The notes under the pieces are model-generated. The model was not told the DNA's origin, made no database searches, and was given only the letters and a program-made list of their open reading frames with translations. From Acidobacteriota bacterium (lineage in GTDB: Bacteria > Acidobacteriota > Blastocatellia > RBC074), in contig JADJLO010000035.1 in assembly GCA_016710075.1 (NCBI GenBank), positions 67,881 through 131,880 on the forward strand: DNA of 64,000 nt. The letters are read 5' to 3'. Each line of letters opens with the position of its first letter. Position 1 is the first letter of the stretch. Position numbers and translations under genes: made by a program. Positions 21,554 through 29,817 of the stretch are shown piece by piece.

Positions 21554-22033
21554 ATGGTCAACTTACCGCACAATTTTTCAAAAAAGCTGTTTCTTCTTAT
21601 TCTGCTGTTGCCGGCGATAACAGGCCTGTACAGTCCATGCAGAAAATCCGACAATCCCGCAGGCCCAGGTGTTTACTCAGGTCAGAATCAGGCTGGCGTC
21701 AAAACCTCTACGTCGAATGCGAAAGAAGACGGGTTCCGGTCTGAGATCGGTTTCGCATCAAGGCAGAAACTGGTTGATCATTTCGAGAAACACGGCCGCG
21801 AATTTGGCGGGATCGGCAGGGATGAGTATCTCCGCCGTGCACGGATGCTGCGAGACAGCAGGGTTGGAGGCGACGTCCTGGAGGCCGTTCGTGCAGACGG
21901 CGTGATTACGCGATATGATCGCTCAACCGGGGCGTTCATAGCCTTCGATTCCGATCTGACGATTCGAACATTTTTCAAACCGAACGATGGTGAATCCTAC
22001 TTCCAGCGTCAAAGCAGGAGGCCCGTCAGATGA
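21554..22033 (+). CDS. Secreted small protein with a nuclease/toxin-like C-terminal domain
   Basis: 159 residues from the ATG at 21554; the frame opens earlier with TTG at 21533. The N-terminus is a signal peptide (MVNLPHNFSKKLFLLILLLP...) followed by a Ser/Gly/Gln-rich linker. The C-terminal 95 residues contain LVDHFEKHGREFG (His76 and His80), EYLRRARMLRD, then ITRYDRSTGAFIAFDSD and IRTFFKPNDGESYF. A His-rich helix followed by a four-strand sheet carrying RYD and RTFFKP resembles the C-terminal domains of polymorphic toxins of the barnase/EndoU/colicin-E5/RelE (BECR) group. I could not confirm this by search. It is short, exported and followed 19 nt later by an acidic cytoplasmic protein, as in a secreted RNase with an inhibitor. 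Confidence 0.55.
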   Translation: MVNLPHNFSKKLFLLILLLPAITGLYSPCRKSDNPAGPGVYSGQNQAGVKTSTSNAKEDGFRSEIGFASRQKLVDHFEKHGREFGGIGRDEYLRRARMLRDSRVGGDVLEAVRADGVITRYDRSTGAFIAFDSDLTIRTFFKPNDGESYFQRQSRRPVR

Positions 22034-22052
22034 TACGGAGCAATGAAATAAT

Positions 22053-22475
22053 ATGACTTCAAATGATCCCGTGCGCGAGTTTCTGCGAGAAAAAGGCTGC
22101 GCCGATCACATCATCAGAGACGGACTGGCAGGACTTGTCGATCAATGGGAGTCCGCGGTCCAGGCGATCGATGACGGTTATGCCTTCGGCCTCGATGATT
22201 ATCTCAACGACATGGACGTTCGCCAGTTGCTCGATGAATCACTTGGCGTGGCTCGACACAGCGATCGCGACCAGTTCACCGGGCGGATCAAGAAGGCTGA
22301 CCATAAATTCAAAGGCCTGGTTGAAATAGTCGATGTCAGCCTTTGGGGGACGGAGGTGGCGGAAGAAGAGGGCTGGACGAATGAATCCAACTGGTGGTAC
22401 TTTGCCCGCCCGCTCGAAGCCGGCCCTGAATTGCTCGCAGAAATCGATGAAGTCACGGGGGGAGACGCTTTATGA
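22053..22475 (+). CDS. Acidic cytoplasmic protein, candidate partner or inhibitor of the upstream secreted protein
   Basis: 140 residues without signal peptide or membrane segment, and strongly acidic (clusters such as GLDDYLNDMDVRQLLDES and GTEVAEEEGW). It is partly helical, with an aromatic patch in GWTNESNWWYFARP. I do not recognise a named family; the composition and position fit an immunity-type inhibitor, but it may equally be an independent conserved protein. It starts 19 nt after the secreted nuclease-like protein and its stop overlaps the next start (ATGA at 22472-22475), so it is translationally coupled to the Tat-exported TIM-barrel protein. That second coupling weakens the toxin-antitoxin reading and is noted as such. 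Confidence 0.5.
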   Translation: MTSNDPVREFLREKGCADHIIRDGLAGLVDQWESAVQAIDDGYAFGLDDYLNDMDVRQLLDESLGVARHSDRDQFTGRIKKADHKFKGLVEIVDVSLWGTEVAEEEGWTNESNWWYFARPLEAGPELLAEIDEVTGGDAL

Positions 22476-23395
22476 CCATCTCACGCCGAAAGTTCCTGGC
22501 TGGTTCAGGAATCGCACTGACGGGATCCCGGCTGACTCGCCATGCCCTGGCGGCGGAGAATGAAATCAAGGTCGGCTATCACGCAATAACCTGGGGCGAT
22601 AATGTCGACCAGGCAATAAACGAAATCTCCGAGTTGGGTTTCAGGGGCATCCAGATCCGTCGGGCTGATTATGAAAAATATGCCGGCCGCGTCAGCGAAT
22701 TTAAGGACCTTCTCGCCGCAAAAAAACTGACCGTGGTTTCGATCTCTACCGGCAATGTGACGATCAAACCTGAGACCGGGAAGCAGGAACTCGAAGACCG
22801 GCTCAAAATGGCCAAATGGATGAAGGATATCGGTGGACTTTATTTGCAGGCCACCGATGGCGCGCGCGCAAAGGTGGGAGTCAATGACCTGGACGATTTC
22901 AAGAATCTGGGCCGAAGACTGACCGAGATCGGCAAGAGGACTTTTGGCGAACACGGAATCAAGCTCGGATTCCACAACCACATGAACAACCTCGGCGAAC
23001 GCCGCGAGGAATTTGATCGGATCATGGAGGCCACCGATCCGAAACACGTCTGGGCACTGCTCGATATCGCTCATATGCAGGCCGCAGGCGGCGATCCCGT
23101 GAAACTCACTCGCGATTATATCGATCGCCTCATCTACCCGCATTTCAAGGACGTCGTCATTCATCCCAGCGGGCCTGCCGGCCTTGACGGCAAACCTCCC
23201 CGACCGAAATACGATTTCGTCGAACTTGGCCAGGGCAGAGTCAACATCCCCGCCGTTCTTCAGATCATGAAGGATTATCGCTTCAAAGGCTGGATCATCA
23301 TCGAACTCGATAAATCTCCCACCGGCCGCACCCCCAAAGAGAGCGCCGCCATCAGCAAAAAATATGTCGAAGAGAAGCTCAAACTAAAAGTCTAA
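22472..23395 (+). CDS. Tat-exported sugar phosphate isomerase/epimerase-like TIM-barrel protein
   Basis: 307 residues. It begins with a twin-arginine signal (MTISRRKFLAGSGIALTGSR). The mature part is an AP-endonuclease-2-type TIM barrel: KVGYHAITWGDNVDQAINEI at strand 1, LGFRGIQIRR, GIKLGFHNHMNNL with a metal-ligand histidine pair, VWALLDIAHMQAAGGD, LIYPHFKDVVIH and VELGQGRVNIPAVLQ, ending WIIIELDKSP. This is the layout of inosose dehydratase/IolE-like and xylose-isomerase-like proteins, which rearrange or dehydrate cyclitols and sugars. The export signal puts it in the periplasm, as for the Gfo/Idh/MocA protein at 10446, and the two could act on the same type of substrate. The start overlaps the upstream stop (ATGA). 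Its 3' end runs into REP-D. Confidence 0.8.
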   Translation: MTISRRKFLAGSGIALTGSRLTRHALAAENEIKVGYHAITWGDNVDQAINEISELGFRGIQIRRADYEKYAGRVSEFKDLLAAKKLTVVSISTGNVTIKPETGKQELEDRLKMAKWMKDIGGLYLQATDGARAKVGVNDLDDFKNLGRRLTEIGKRTFGEHGIKLGFHNHMNNLGERREEFDRIMEATDPKHVWALLDIAHMQAAGGDPVKLTRDYIDRLIYPHFKDVVIHPSGPAGLDGKPPRPKYDFVELGQGRVNIPAVLQIMKDYRFKGWIIIELDKSPTGRTPKESAAISKKYVEEKLKLKV

Positions 23396-23512
23396 AGAGA
23401 GTCCAAAGTCCAAAGCCAAAAGTCCAAAGTCCAAAGTCCAAAGTTCAAGGTTGTGGTGCCACGACTTTAAACTTTAAACTTTGGACTTTGGACTTCGGAC
23501 TTTGGACTTCCC
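23391..23512. repeat. REP-D heptamer array, the longest copy
   Basis: Direct heptamers (AAAGTCC repeated six to seven times, 23404-23442) face complementary heptamers (GGACTTT/AAACTTT, 23463-23508) across a 20-nt spacer, forming a long imperfect hairpin. It lies between two convergent genes and overlaps the last codons of the upstream gene. Confidence 0.85.
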
Positions 23513-23516
23513 CTGC

Positions 23517-26500
23517 TTACTTCCCATCCGAAGCGGTGCGGTATTTCTCCTTCTCTTTCTCGCGTTCCAGATAAGGAATTCCCTTCTCCATCCAATCGGG
23601 CCTTTGAGCGCCTTTGAGGTTATGATCGAAGAATTCCTGCATGCGTCTGGTGTAATCCTTTTGATTTGGCCGCCTGCGAAGGCCGTGAAATTCGCCGTTG
23701 TAGTTGAACATGTATGCTTCCTTGCCGAGCCTTCTCAGACCGAGGAAGTATTCGATACCCTGATACCATGGAACCGCGTCATCGTTGTCGTTGTGGAGCA
23801 TGAGAATCGGGGTCTGGATGCGGTCAATCTGAAAGAGCGGAGAATTCTGGATGAATCTCATGGGGAACTCCCAGATGCTGCCGCCGATGCGGCTCTGGGT
23901 GTGTTCATACTGGAACTGTCGCGGGAACCCGGTGCCCCACCGGATGCCGCTGTAGGCGCTGGTCATGTTGGCGACCAGCGCTCCTGGAGCCGCAGCACGG
24001 AACAGGTTGGTCTGAGTCACCATGTAGGCTATCTGATAGCCGCCCCAGCTGTGTCCCTGGATGCCGATGGCCTTTTCATCGACGAACCCCTGATCTATCA
24101 CCGCCTGAACAGCCGGCAGCACGCATTTGAGGGCGCTCGGACCAGGATAGCCGATCGTGTAAACGATGTCCGGCATGAGCACGAGATATCCGTTGCTTGC
24201 ATAGAATGAAGGATTGATCGATGTTCCCGGCGAGGGATTTGTGAACCGGTGCAACCCGTCCGAGAGCTTCTCGTAGATGTATACGATCATCGGATACTTC
24301 TTTTTTGGATCGAAGTTGTCCGGCTTGATCAGCATTCCGCTCAGCGGGACGCCGTCGGTATTTCTGAAATGCATCAGTTCGGCTTTGCCCCAGAGGAAGG
24401 AGTCTTTCTGCCGGCCGACGTCACTGACCTTCTTCACATTTCTGAAAGCCGGATCGGTGACCGAGATATCCGGGAACTCATCGAACTTCGAGGCCGTCAT
24501 CATGAGAACATCGGCATCTTTGGCTTTCGAAGGCTGGCCGAAGTTCTTCGACGCCATGATGAGTTTCTCGGGGGCGCCGCCGTCGATGCGGTCGCGATAG
24601 AATCCTGTATCTCGCGTGTTCTCGTTTTCCGCGCGAAGCAGCATTGCCTTTGCGGGATCGATCGATCGTTCCTGAGGATCGAGCCTGACATACCTCAACT
24701 CGGTCTTCTCTTTTCTTCCGAGCCCATCGGTCAGATTCTTCGCGGACGAGCCGTCGGGCGCGAGCTGCCAGATATCATACTGGTCGTAGAGCAAGACATA
24801 CTTGTCGCCCCTGGCCCAACCGGCCGAGCCATAGGATCTGGGTTCATCCGGAGAATCGTTATCTTCCTGCCAGAAATTGACGCCGAGCTTTCCGGTCAGA
24901 TTCGTCATTTTGCCGTCAGGTATGGATGCCGTATTCCAATCCTTGCCGTCATAAAACAGGGCATACTTTCCATCGGGCGAAATGGAAATTCCAAATTTGT
25001 TTTTGCTCAGCAGTTTTTTGCGGGAACCATCGACAGTGTTGACCAGATATGAGTCGCTGACACCCCCGAATGAATCAAAGCCGACCTGTGTCCGATAGGG
25101 CCTGTCATCGCTGCCAATAGCCCACAAACCGTTGTTCGACGGGTTGATGCTCTCCATGGATTCATCGGCGAGCTGGACGAACTTGTTTTCCCTGATGTGA
25201 AAGACCGCACGGAAAGTCCGGTTGCGATCCTGCGTCGCCCGCACTTTCTGCATGGGCTGGATGAAATCTTCTTTCCAGTGCCACAGATCCACGAGGACCT
25301 TTTCGTCGGCCGGGACATCCGCGTCTGGATCCTTTTCAGCTTCGGGAGGCGCAGCGACTCCGAGGAACAGCCTGCTGCCGTCCAGTGAGAAGCTCAGCGA
25401 GCCGTTGTCTCTGATGACCATCCCCTGTTTAAATCCGGCTGTCGCGTTCGAAACTACTTCGACGGCTTTGGGCGATTTGCGGTCCCAGTGATAGAGCTTG
25501 AATTTGGGTTGTTCGGCAGCGGCATCATCGCGGTCGCTGATGAATGCCATCTGGGTCTGATCTTCGTCCCAGGTGATCTTCGTGTATTTGCCCTTGCCGG
25601 TCAGCAGCTCGGCCGGCGATGCCGGATCGGCCGTGTTAACTGCGTACAGGCCGTTTGAGTCTTCCTTCTTCGAAGAGACTGCGTAGATCATCGCTTTCGC
25701 GTCCTTGCTCAGCGAGAACTCCAGAACATCGGTGAAAGTACGCTCGCTGCCGGCCCCTGTATTTCTCAGAACCAGATCGGTTCCGTATTCCTTCTTCTTC
25801 GGCGCAGGTCTTCTGCCATTGGCTGTGGCGCCTGTCACCGCCTGAGCAGGGGCCGGGGTGGCAGGGGTGACAGGGGTGACTGGAGCCCCCGCCTGATTCT
25901 GACCGTCGGTCTTCTTCTCCTCCGGTTTGGCTTCGAGCAGATAAGCGATGAAACCTGACCCGTCCTCGGGGACCTGGTAATTCTTGACCCGATCTATTTT
26001 GACAACCTGGCCGTTTGACAGATCCATAATGCCCATTGAATTCTTCGGCATCTCTTCGGGCTTCTTCTTCTCTTTTCTCGCTTTCAGGACATCCTGCTTG
26101 TCGGGTTCTATGGAAAAGATCAGATAGCGGCTGTCGGCAGTGAACGCCGGACGTGACAATCTGTTCATCGTCGACATAAAGGCCTGTGCCGCCGCCGGAT
26201 CGGTCAGATCAGGCGTGGGTGCCGGCGGACGCCATCCGCGCCCATAACGAAACTCGGCATCCGTGGCAAGGTTCCTGACCACAACCTCGCCGTTACCATC
26301 CTGCGGGATCACCGCATAGGCTACAAATTTTCCGTTGCGGGAAATTTGCGAGCCCGCGATTGAGCGCCAGCTGTCGTAATCCTGATGAGTCAACGCCTTT
26401 CTGACGCCGCTTTGCTGTGTTGCGGCAGGCCTCGCCTGCTGCGCAAACGCAGCATTGGGCATAAGCATCGCCACCGTACAGAATATCGCCAGCATTCCAC

Positions 26501-26549
26501 GCATGATCTGCGCACTACTCTTCGATCGCCTCAAAATCCCAATCCTCAT
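23517..26549 (-). CDS. Secreted S9-family peptidase (prolyl oligopeptidase type), large form
   Basis: 1010 residues. The ATG at 26549 follows AAGGAG. A signal peptide ends near residue 37 (ML...PNAAFAQQ). An N-terminal beta-propeller region of WD40-like/PD40 repeats spans about 50-700, with a Pro/Ala-rich insertion (TPVTPATPAPAQAVTG). The C-terminal alpha/beta-hydrolase domain carries the nucleophile motif GIQGHSWGGYQIAYM (Ser about 833), an aspartate in MLHNDNDDAVPW (about 918) and a histidine in NGEFHGLRRR (about 953). It probably cleaves peptides outside the cytoplasm, as in protein-scavenging Acidobacteriota. It is convergent with the TIM-barrel gene. A second, shorter S9 peptidase lies at 32039. 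Confidence 0.9.
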   Translation of the reverse strand: MRIGILRRSKSSAQIMRGMLAIFCTVAMLMPNAAFAQQARPAATQQSGVRKALTHQDYDSWRSIAGSQISRNGKFVAYAVIPQDGNGEVVVRNLATDAEFRYGRGWRPPAPTPDLTDPAAAQAFMSTMNRLSRPAFTADSRYLIFSIEPDKQDVLKARKEKKKPEEMPKNSMGIMDLSNGQVVKIDRVKNYQVPEDGSGFIAYLLEAKPEEKKTDGQNQAGAPVTPVTPATPAPAQAVTGATANGRRPAPKKKEYGTDLVLRNTGAGSERTFTDVLEFSLSKDAKAMIYAVSSKKEDSNGLYAVNTADPASPAELLTGKGKYTKITWDEDQTQMAFISDRDDAAAEQPKFKLYHWDRKSPKAVEVVSNATAGFKQGMVIRDNGSLSFSLDGSRLFLGVAAPPEAEKDPDADVPADEKVLVDLWHWKEDFIQPMQKVRATQDRNRTFRAVFHIRENKFVQLADESMESINPSNNGLWAIGSDDRPYRTQVGFDSFGGVSDSYLVNTVDGSRKKLLSKNKFGISISPDGKYALFYDGKDWNTASIPDGKMTNLTGKLGVNFWQEDNDSPDEPRSYGSAGWARGDKYVLLYDQYDIWQLAPDGSSAKNLTDGLGRKEKTELRYVRLDPQERSIDPAKAMLLRAENENTRDTGFYRDRIDGGAPEKLIMASKNFGQPSKAKDADVLMMTASKFDEFPDISVTDPAFRNVKKVSDVGRQKDSFLWGKAELMHFRNTDGVPLSGMLIKPDNFDPKKKYPMIVYIYEKLSDGLHRFTNPSPGTSINPSFYASNGYLVLMPDIVYTIGYPGPSALKCVLPAVQAVIDQGFVDEKAIGIQGHSWGGYQIAYMVTQTNLFRAAAPGALVANMTSAYSGIRWGTGFPRQFQYEHTQSRIGGSIWEFPMRFIQNSPLFQIDRIQTPILMLHNDNDDAVPWYQGIEYFLGLRRLGKEAYMFNYNGEFHGLRRRPNQKDYTRRMQEFFDHNLKGAQRPDWMEKGIPYLEREKEKEKYRTASDGK

Positions 26550-26613
26550 TGGTCAACTCCTTGTCTTGGAAATTTCTAAATGCAACTGTATTTGACTAAA
26601 TTGAATCAATAGC

Positions 26614-26641
26614 TTTGATGTTTGCCCGTTTGAGCTATAAT
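26614..26641 (+). promoter_or_regulatory. Likely promoter of the gene at 26676
   Basis: A perfect TATAAT at 26636-26641 with TTTGAT (26614-26619) 16 nt upstream. The start codon follows 35 nt later, with AGGGAAG as the ribosome-binding site. Consensus match only. Confidence 0.5.
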
Positions 26642-26675
26642 GATAAGGCGTTAACGGGATTTGAGGGAAGAGACC

Positions 26676-27278
26676 ATGGAACAGAACAGATCAACTAATA
26701 ATTTATCGGATTCGGAGAACAGACCTCGCTGGAGATGGTATCGGACACTTCTGATAGCGATTCCGACAGTGATTCCCGTCATCTATTTTTACGCGAGCGG
26801 AAAACAGAACTGGTCGCTGGGCGATCTTGCAATCGTCGGAGCCATCTTCGCAGGCTACTGGATGCTGGTCTTCTTCATCGCCGGGCGCGTATTGCGACAC
26901 AAGCGGCTTCTCCATTCAGTTCAACTCGCATCCCCATTGATCGAAGTCCCGTTGAGCACCGATCTTCGCGCAAGGCTTTCAACCTTCGCCGCCGGTAAGG
27001 AACAGAAGCTCGCCGTCGCCGCATTTGAACTGCTCGACAGAGAGATCCCACGCTTCGAACAGGACGAAGAGCGCGACCGGGCCTTCCTCGATAACGAGCA
27101 CCTTCGCCAGCAGGCCGGACAGGGAGCTTTCCTTGTGGCGGTCACCACCGAGATCCTGAAAAGACTCCTCATACTTAGCGGCGCTCAGGAAGAAGATCGA
27201 AAAGTCTGGCATTCCCAGATCAGCCAGACCGCAGCCCGCATCGTCAGCGATGCCCTCGATCACAGAATGATTGCGTAA
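26676..27278 (+). CDS. Two-helix membrane protein with a helical cytoplasmic tail, unknown function
   Basis: 200 residues. The ATG at 26676 follows AGGGAAGAG; an in-frame ATG at 26661 is less well placed. Two membrane helices are seen (about 27-45 TLLIAIPTVIPVIYFY and 55-75 AIVGAIFAGYWMLVFFIAG), followed by a basic stretch (RVLRHKRLL) and a long soluble helical domain (EQKLAVAAFELLDREIPRFE, QQAGQGAFLVAVTTEIL). The second half is highly charged and could form a coiled coil. I do not recognise a family. It is divergent from the S9 peptidase and has its own promoter. Confidence 0.55.
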   Translation: MEQNRSTNNLSDSENRPRWRWYRTLLIAIPTVIPVIYFYASGKQNWSLGDLAIVGAIFAGYWMLVFFIAGRVLRHKRLLHSVQLASPLIEVPLSTDLRARLSTFAAGKEQKLAVAAFELLDREIPRFEQDEERDRAFLDNEHLRQQAGQGAFLVAVTTEILKRLLILSGAQEEDRKVWHSQISQTAARIVSDALDHRMIA

Positions 27279-27283
27279 AACAG

Positions 27284-27437
27284 ATAGATTACGAAACAGA
27301 CGAAAAAATTTTCAGGCGGTCAATATTTGAATTGTCCCGGCTGGACGATTCAATCAAAGAAAACTGCTTTATTCATCCTCTGAAATCATCCTCTGAAAAT
27401 TTTTCGTCTGTTTCGTTTATTTCGTAATCTGTCTTTC
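27284..27437. repeat. REP-C element (paired arms), second long copy
   Basis: Arms GATTACGAAACAGACGAAAA (from about 27287) and TTTCGTCTGTTTCGTTTATT then TCGTAATC (to 27430) enclose a 100-nt interior. The interior shares a 40-nt run beginning CAGGCGGTCAATATTTGAAT with the element at 16025-16150. This shows that whole elements, not only arms, are dispersed. Confidence 0.88.
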
Positions 27438-27462
27438 TTTTTTTGGATTTACTATAAACACG

Positions 27463-28292
27463 ATGAATATGAAACCCTTTAGAAACCTGCTTTTCAGGGT
27501 TGCGGTGATCTTTTGCCTGACGATTACCGTCAATGCCCAGGAAAAACCGAAGGCAAATACAAGTGACAAGCCTGTCGACATTCTGGTTCAGGGAGCCCTG
27601 GACTGGGAGTTGCAGCCTCTGCTGGCGGCGCTGGAAGAGAGGGAACAGATTCAGATCGCCGCCTGGACATTCTGGAAGGGCCGGATCGGCAGCAAGCGCG
27701 TCGTGATTTCAAGAACTGAAGTGGGACCGATCAATGCCGTGGCCTCAACCACGATCGGGATTCTCAATTTCCGGCCTTCATTGATTATCAACCAGGGCAG
27801 TGCGGGCGCAAACGACCCGGAATTGAAGGTCTTCGATATCGTCGTCGGAGAATCGACAGTCGATTATGGAGCTTTTCAATCGGAACATGGCGACGAAGGT
27901 CAGGGATCAGCCAGACGAGGTGGCGCCCGATCTATCACGCGATGCGGCTCGACGGAAAAGAGAGGGTCGTCTTCGAGAAATTCCCCGGTGATCCGGATGC
28001 GATGAAGACCGCACTGGAAACGCCATACAAGAACGGCCGTTTGATCAAGGGAGTCGTGGGAACGGCTTTTGAGTTCAACAAGGAGATCGACCGGCTGCTC
28101 TGGGTTAGAAAAACATTCGGAACATCCTCTGAAGACATGGAAAGCGCATACGCCGCAGGTGTTGCCGTGGCTTTCAAAACCAGATTCCTGGCTGTCAGGA
28201 TCATCTCCGATTCGGAATTCAATGCCCCTCAACTACAGCGAATTTCAGGTGATTACTGCGCGGCTTTCGTCGTCGATATGATCAGGGAATGA
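27463..28292 (+). CDS. Exported nucleoside phosphorylase-type protein, MTA/SAH-nucleosidase-like (one frameshift)
   Basis: About 276 residues after repair. A signal peptide (FRNLLFRVAVIFCLTITVNAQ) precedes a phosphorylase-fold domain: VDILVQGALDWELQPLLAAL at the N-terminus, RTEVGPINAVASTTIGILNF, LIINQGSAGANDPELKVFDI, and at the C-terminal end SEDMESAYAAGVAVAF with the substrate-binding Met-Glu pair and RIISDSEF with the catalytic-type Asp. Cytosolic MTA/SAH nucleosidases split methylthioadenosine and S-adenosylhomocysteine; the signal here places the activity outside, possibly as a purine nucleosidase. The frame breaks at 27903-27906: one more G in GGG restores a tract reading ISQTRWRPIYHAMRLDGKE. 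It is the first gene of a rightward set with DUF6868 and DUF418. Confidence 0.75.
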
Positions 28293-28335
28293 AGGAAGTA
28301 CCGCGATCGAAGTAATGCCATGGGAGAATTTTATT

Positions 28336-28581
28336 ATGAATATAGCTACCTTGCGAGAAGCGCTTCTCTACTGCACGATCATCAACTTCGGTGTCCTTGC
28401 AATTTGGGGAGGAGTGGCCTTTCTGATGCCTAACGAATGGATGTACCGCCTGTGGAGCAGAAAACTCCGTATGACTGTTGAACAGTTCAATGCAATCAAC
28501 CTGGCCGGAATAGTGCTTTACGAAATCGTCATATTGATGTTCAACCTGGTTCCCTGGCTGGCACTCCAGATTGTGCAATGA
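28336..28581 (+). CDS. Small membrane protein, DUF6868-like
   Basis: 81 residues from the ATG at 28336, which follows GGGAG at 9 nt; an in-frame ATG at 28315 is further from a ribosome-binding site. Two membrane helices are visible: about 11-33 (YCTIINFGVLAIWGGVAFLM) and about 53-77 (INLAGIVLYEIVILMFNLVP). The linker WMYRLWSRKLRMTVEQFNAI and overall layout match, from memory, the DUF6868 family of small two-helix membrane proteins of unknown function. The stop overlaps the next start (ATGA at 28578-28581), implying translational coupling to the DUF418 protein. Confidence 0.65.
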   Translation: MNIATLREALLYCTIINFGVLAIWGGVAFLMPNEWMYRLWSRKLRMTVEQFNAINLAGIVLYEIVILMFNLVPWLALQIVQ

Positions 28582-29804
28582 CAGATACCGGCAAATCAAA
28601 ACCAATGCAGCCGGTCGAGGTCGACGAGCGTTATCAGATTTTGGATGTGCTGCGTGGGGCGGCTTTGCTCGGTGTGCTGCTGATCAATCTGGACAGCGGG
28701 TTTCGAGGCTCGCTTTTTCATCATATTCTCAACTTTCACACCCATCCTGGACAGGCTAATCGGGTAACAGACCTGCTGTTGGAGTGGATCTTTGAATTCA
28801 AGGCTATGACGCTGTTTTCGTTTCTCTTCGGCGTCGGTGCGGGAATTCAGTACGAGCGATTGATCAAGCGCGGACGCAATTCCGGATTTTTTTTGTTTCG
28901 TCGCTTCATCGTACTGCTGATCATTGGGCTCGGCCATATGCTGCTCATCTGGAACGGTGACATACTCACACTTTACGCCGTCTGCGGCCTGCTGGTGGTG
29001 CCATTTACAAAACTTCCGGGAAAGCTGCTTGTGGTGACAGGCCTGGCCGTCATTGCACTTTCTCCTTATCTGCCCTTTTTCTACAACTACTTCCCTGACG
29101 CTGAGGCTATGCGCGCTCAGGCATCGGTGGCTACACGGATATATTCATCCGGAACACTTGCTGAAATCATGTCGCTGCGATTCGATGAAGCAGTCCATTT
29201 CATCATGCCTCTGCTGTTAGCTTCTCTACCGCGTACCTTCGGTCTGATGCTGCTGGGCACAGGAGTCTGGCGCATAGGGATAATGCAGCGACCGCAAGAA
29301 TGGCGAAGCCTTTTGTGGGGAATCCTCGCAATTGCAGGCAGTCTTGGAGCCCTGACTACGACTCTCGAGGTCTGGTCTAAAGAGACAGGCAACCCGGCGC
29401 CTGGCGCATTTGACCTGCTCTATCCTTATTCAGTTCTTTTTCTGGCTTTTGCATACGCCGCCTGTCTCCTGTTGTGGCTGGGTTCACGGCAGACAAACAG
29501 GCTGGAATGGCCATGGCGACTTACGGCTGCAGCAGGCAGGATGGCGCTCAGTAATTACCTGGCACAATCATTGGTCTTTACAACCATCTTTTACAGTTAT
29601 GGCTTTGGGCTCTTCGGGCGGCTCGGATCGGCAGCGGCATTGCTGCTCGGCCTCACTGTCTTTGCGGTACAGCTCATTGCGAGCGAATTATGGCTGCGTC
29701 ATTTTCGCTTCGGCCCGGCTGAGTGGCTCTGGCGCTCGATGACTTATGGACAATGGCAGACGCTGAAAAGATACCGTTTCTTTAATGGCCAACCCGGGGA
29801 TTAG
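28578..29804 (+). CDS. DUF418-domain membrane protein (YeiB family)
   Basis: 408 residues with about ten membrane helices. The N-terminal signature ERYQILDVLRGAALLGVLLI is typical of the DUF418/YeiB and acyltransferase-3-like superfamily; the C-terminal DUF418 part contains AAGRMALSNYLAQSLVFTTIFYS. Members are thought to act as membrane acyltransferase-like proteins or transporters, but no reaction is established. Start overlaps the DUF6868 stop. No terminator is seen at its end; the next gene is convergent, 13 nt away. Confidence 0.85.
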   Translation: MTDTGKSKPMQPVEVDERYQILDVLRGAALLGVLLINLDSGFRGSLFHHILNFHTHPGQANRVTDLLLEWIFEFKAMTLFSFLFGVGAGIQYERLIKRGRNSGFFLFRRFIVLLIIGLGHMLLIWNGDILTLYAVCGLLVVPFTKLPGKLLVVTGLAVIALSPYLPFFYNYFPDAEAMRAQASVATRIYSSGTLAEIMSLRFDEAVHFIMPLLLASLPRTFGLMLLGTGVWRIGIMQRPQEWRSLLWGILAIAGSLGALTTTLEVWSKETGNPAPGAFDLLYPYSVLFLAFAYAACLLLWLGSRQTNRLEWPWRLTAAAGRMALSNYLAQSLVFTTIFYSYGFGLFGRLGSAAALLLGLTVFAVQLIASELWLRHFRFGPAEWLWRSMTYGQWQTLKRYRFFNGQPGD

Positions 29805-29817
29805 CGCTGATACCCTG

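Noticed and set aside
23391..23512. CRISPR array
   Set aside because: The 7-bp units are direct repeats without spacers and run in both orientations.
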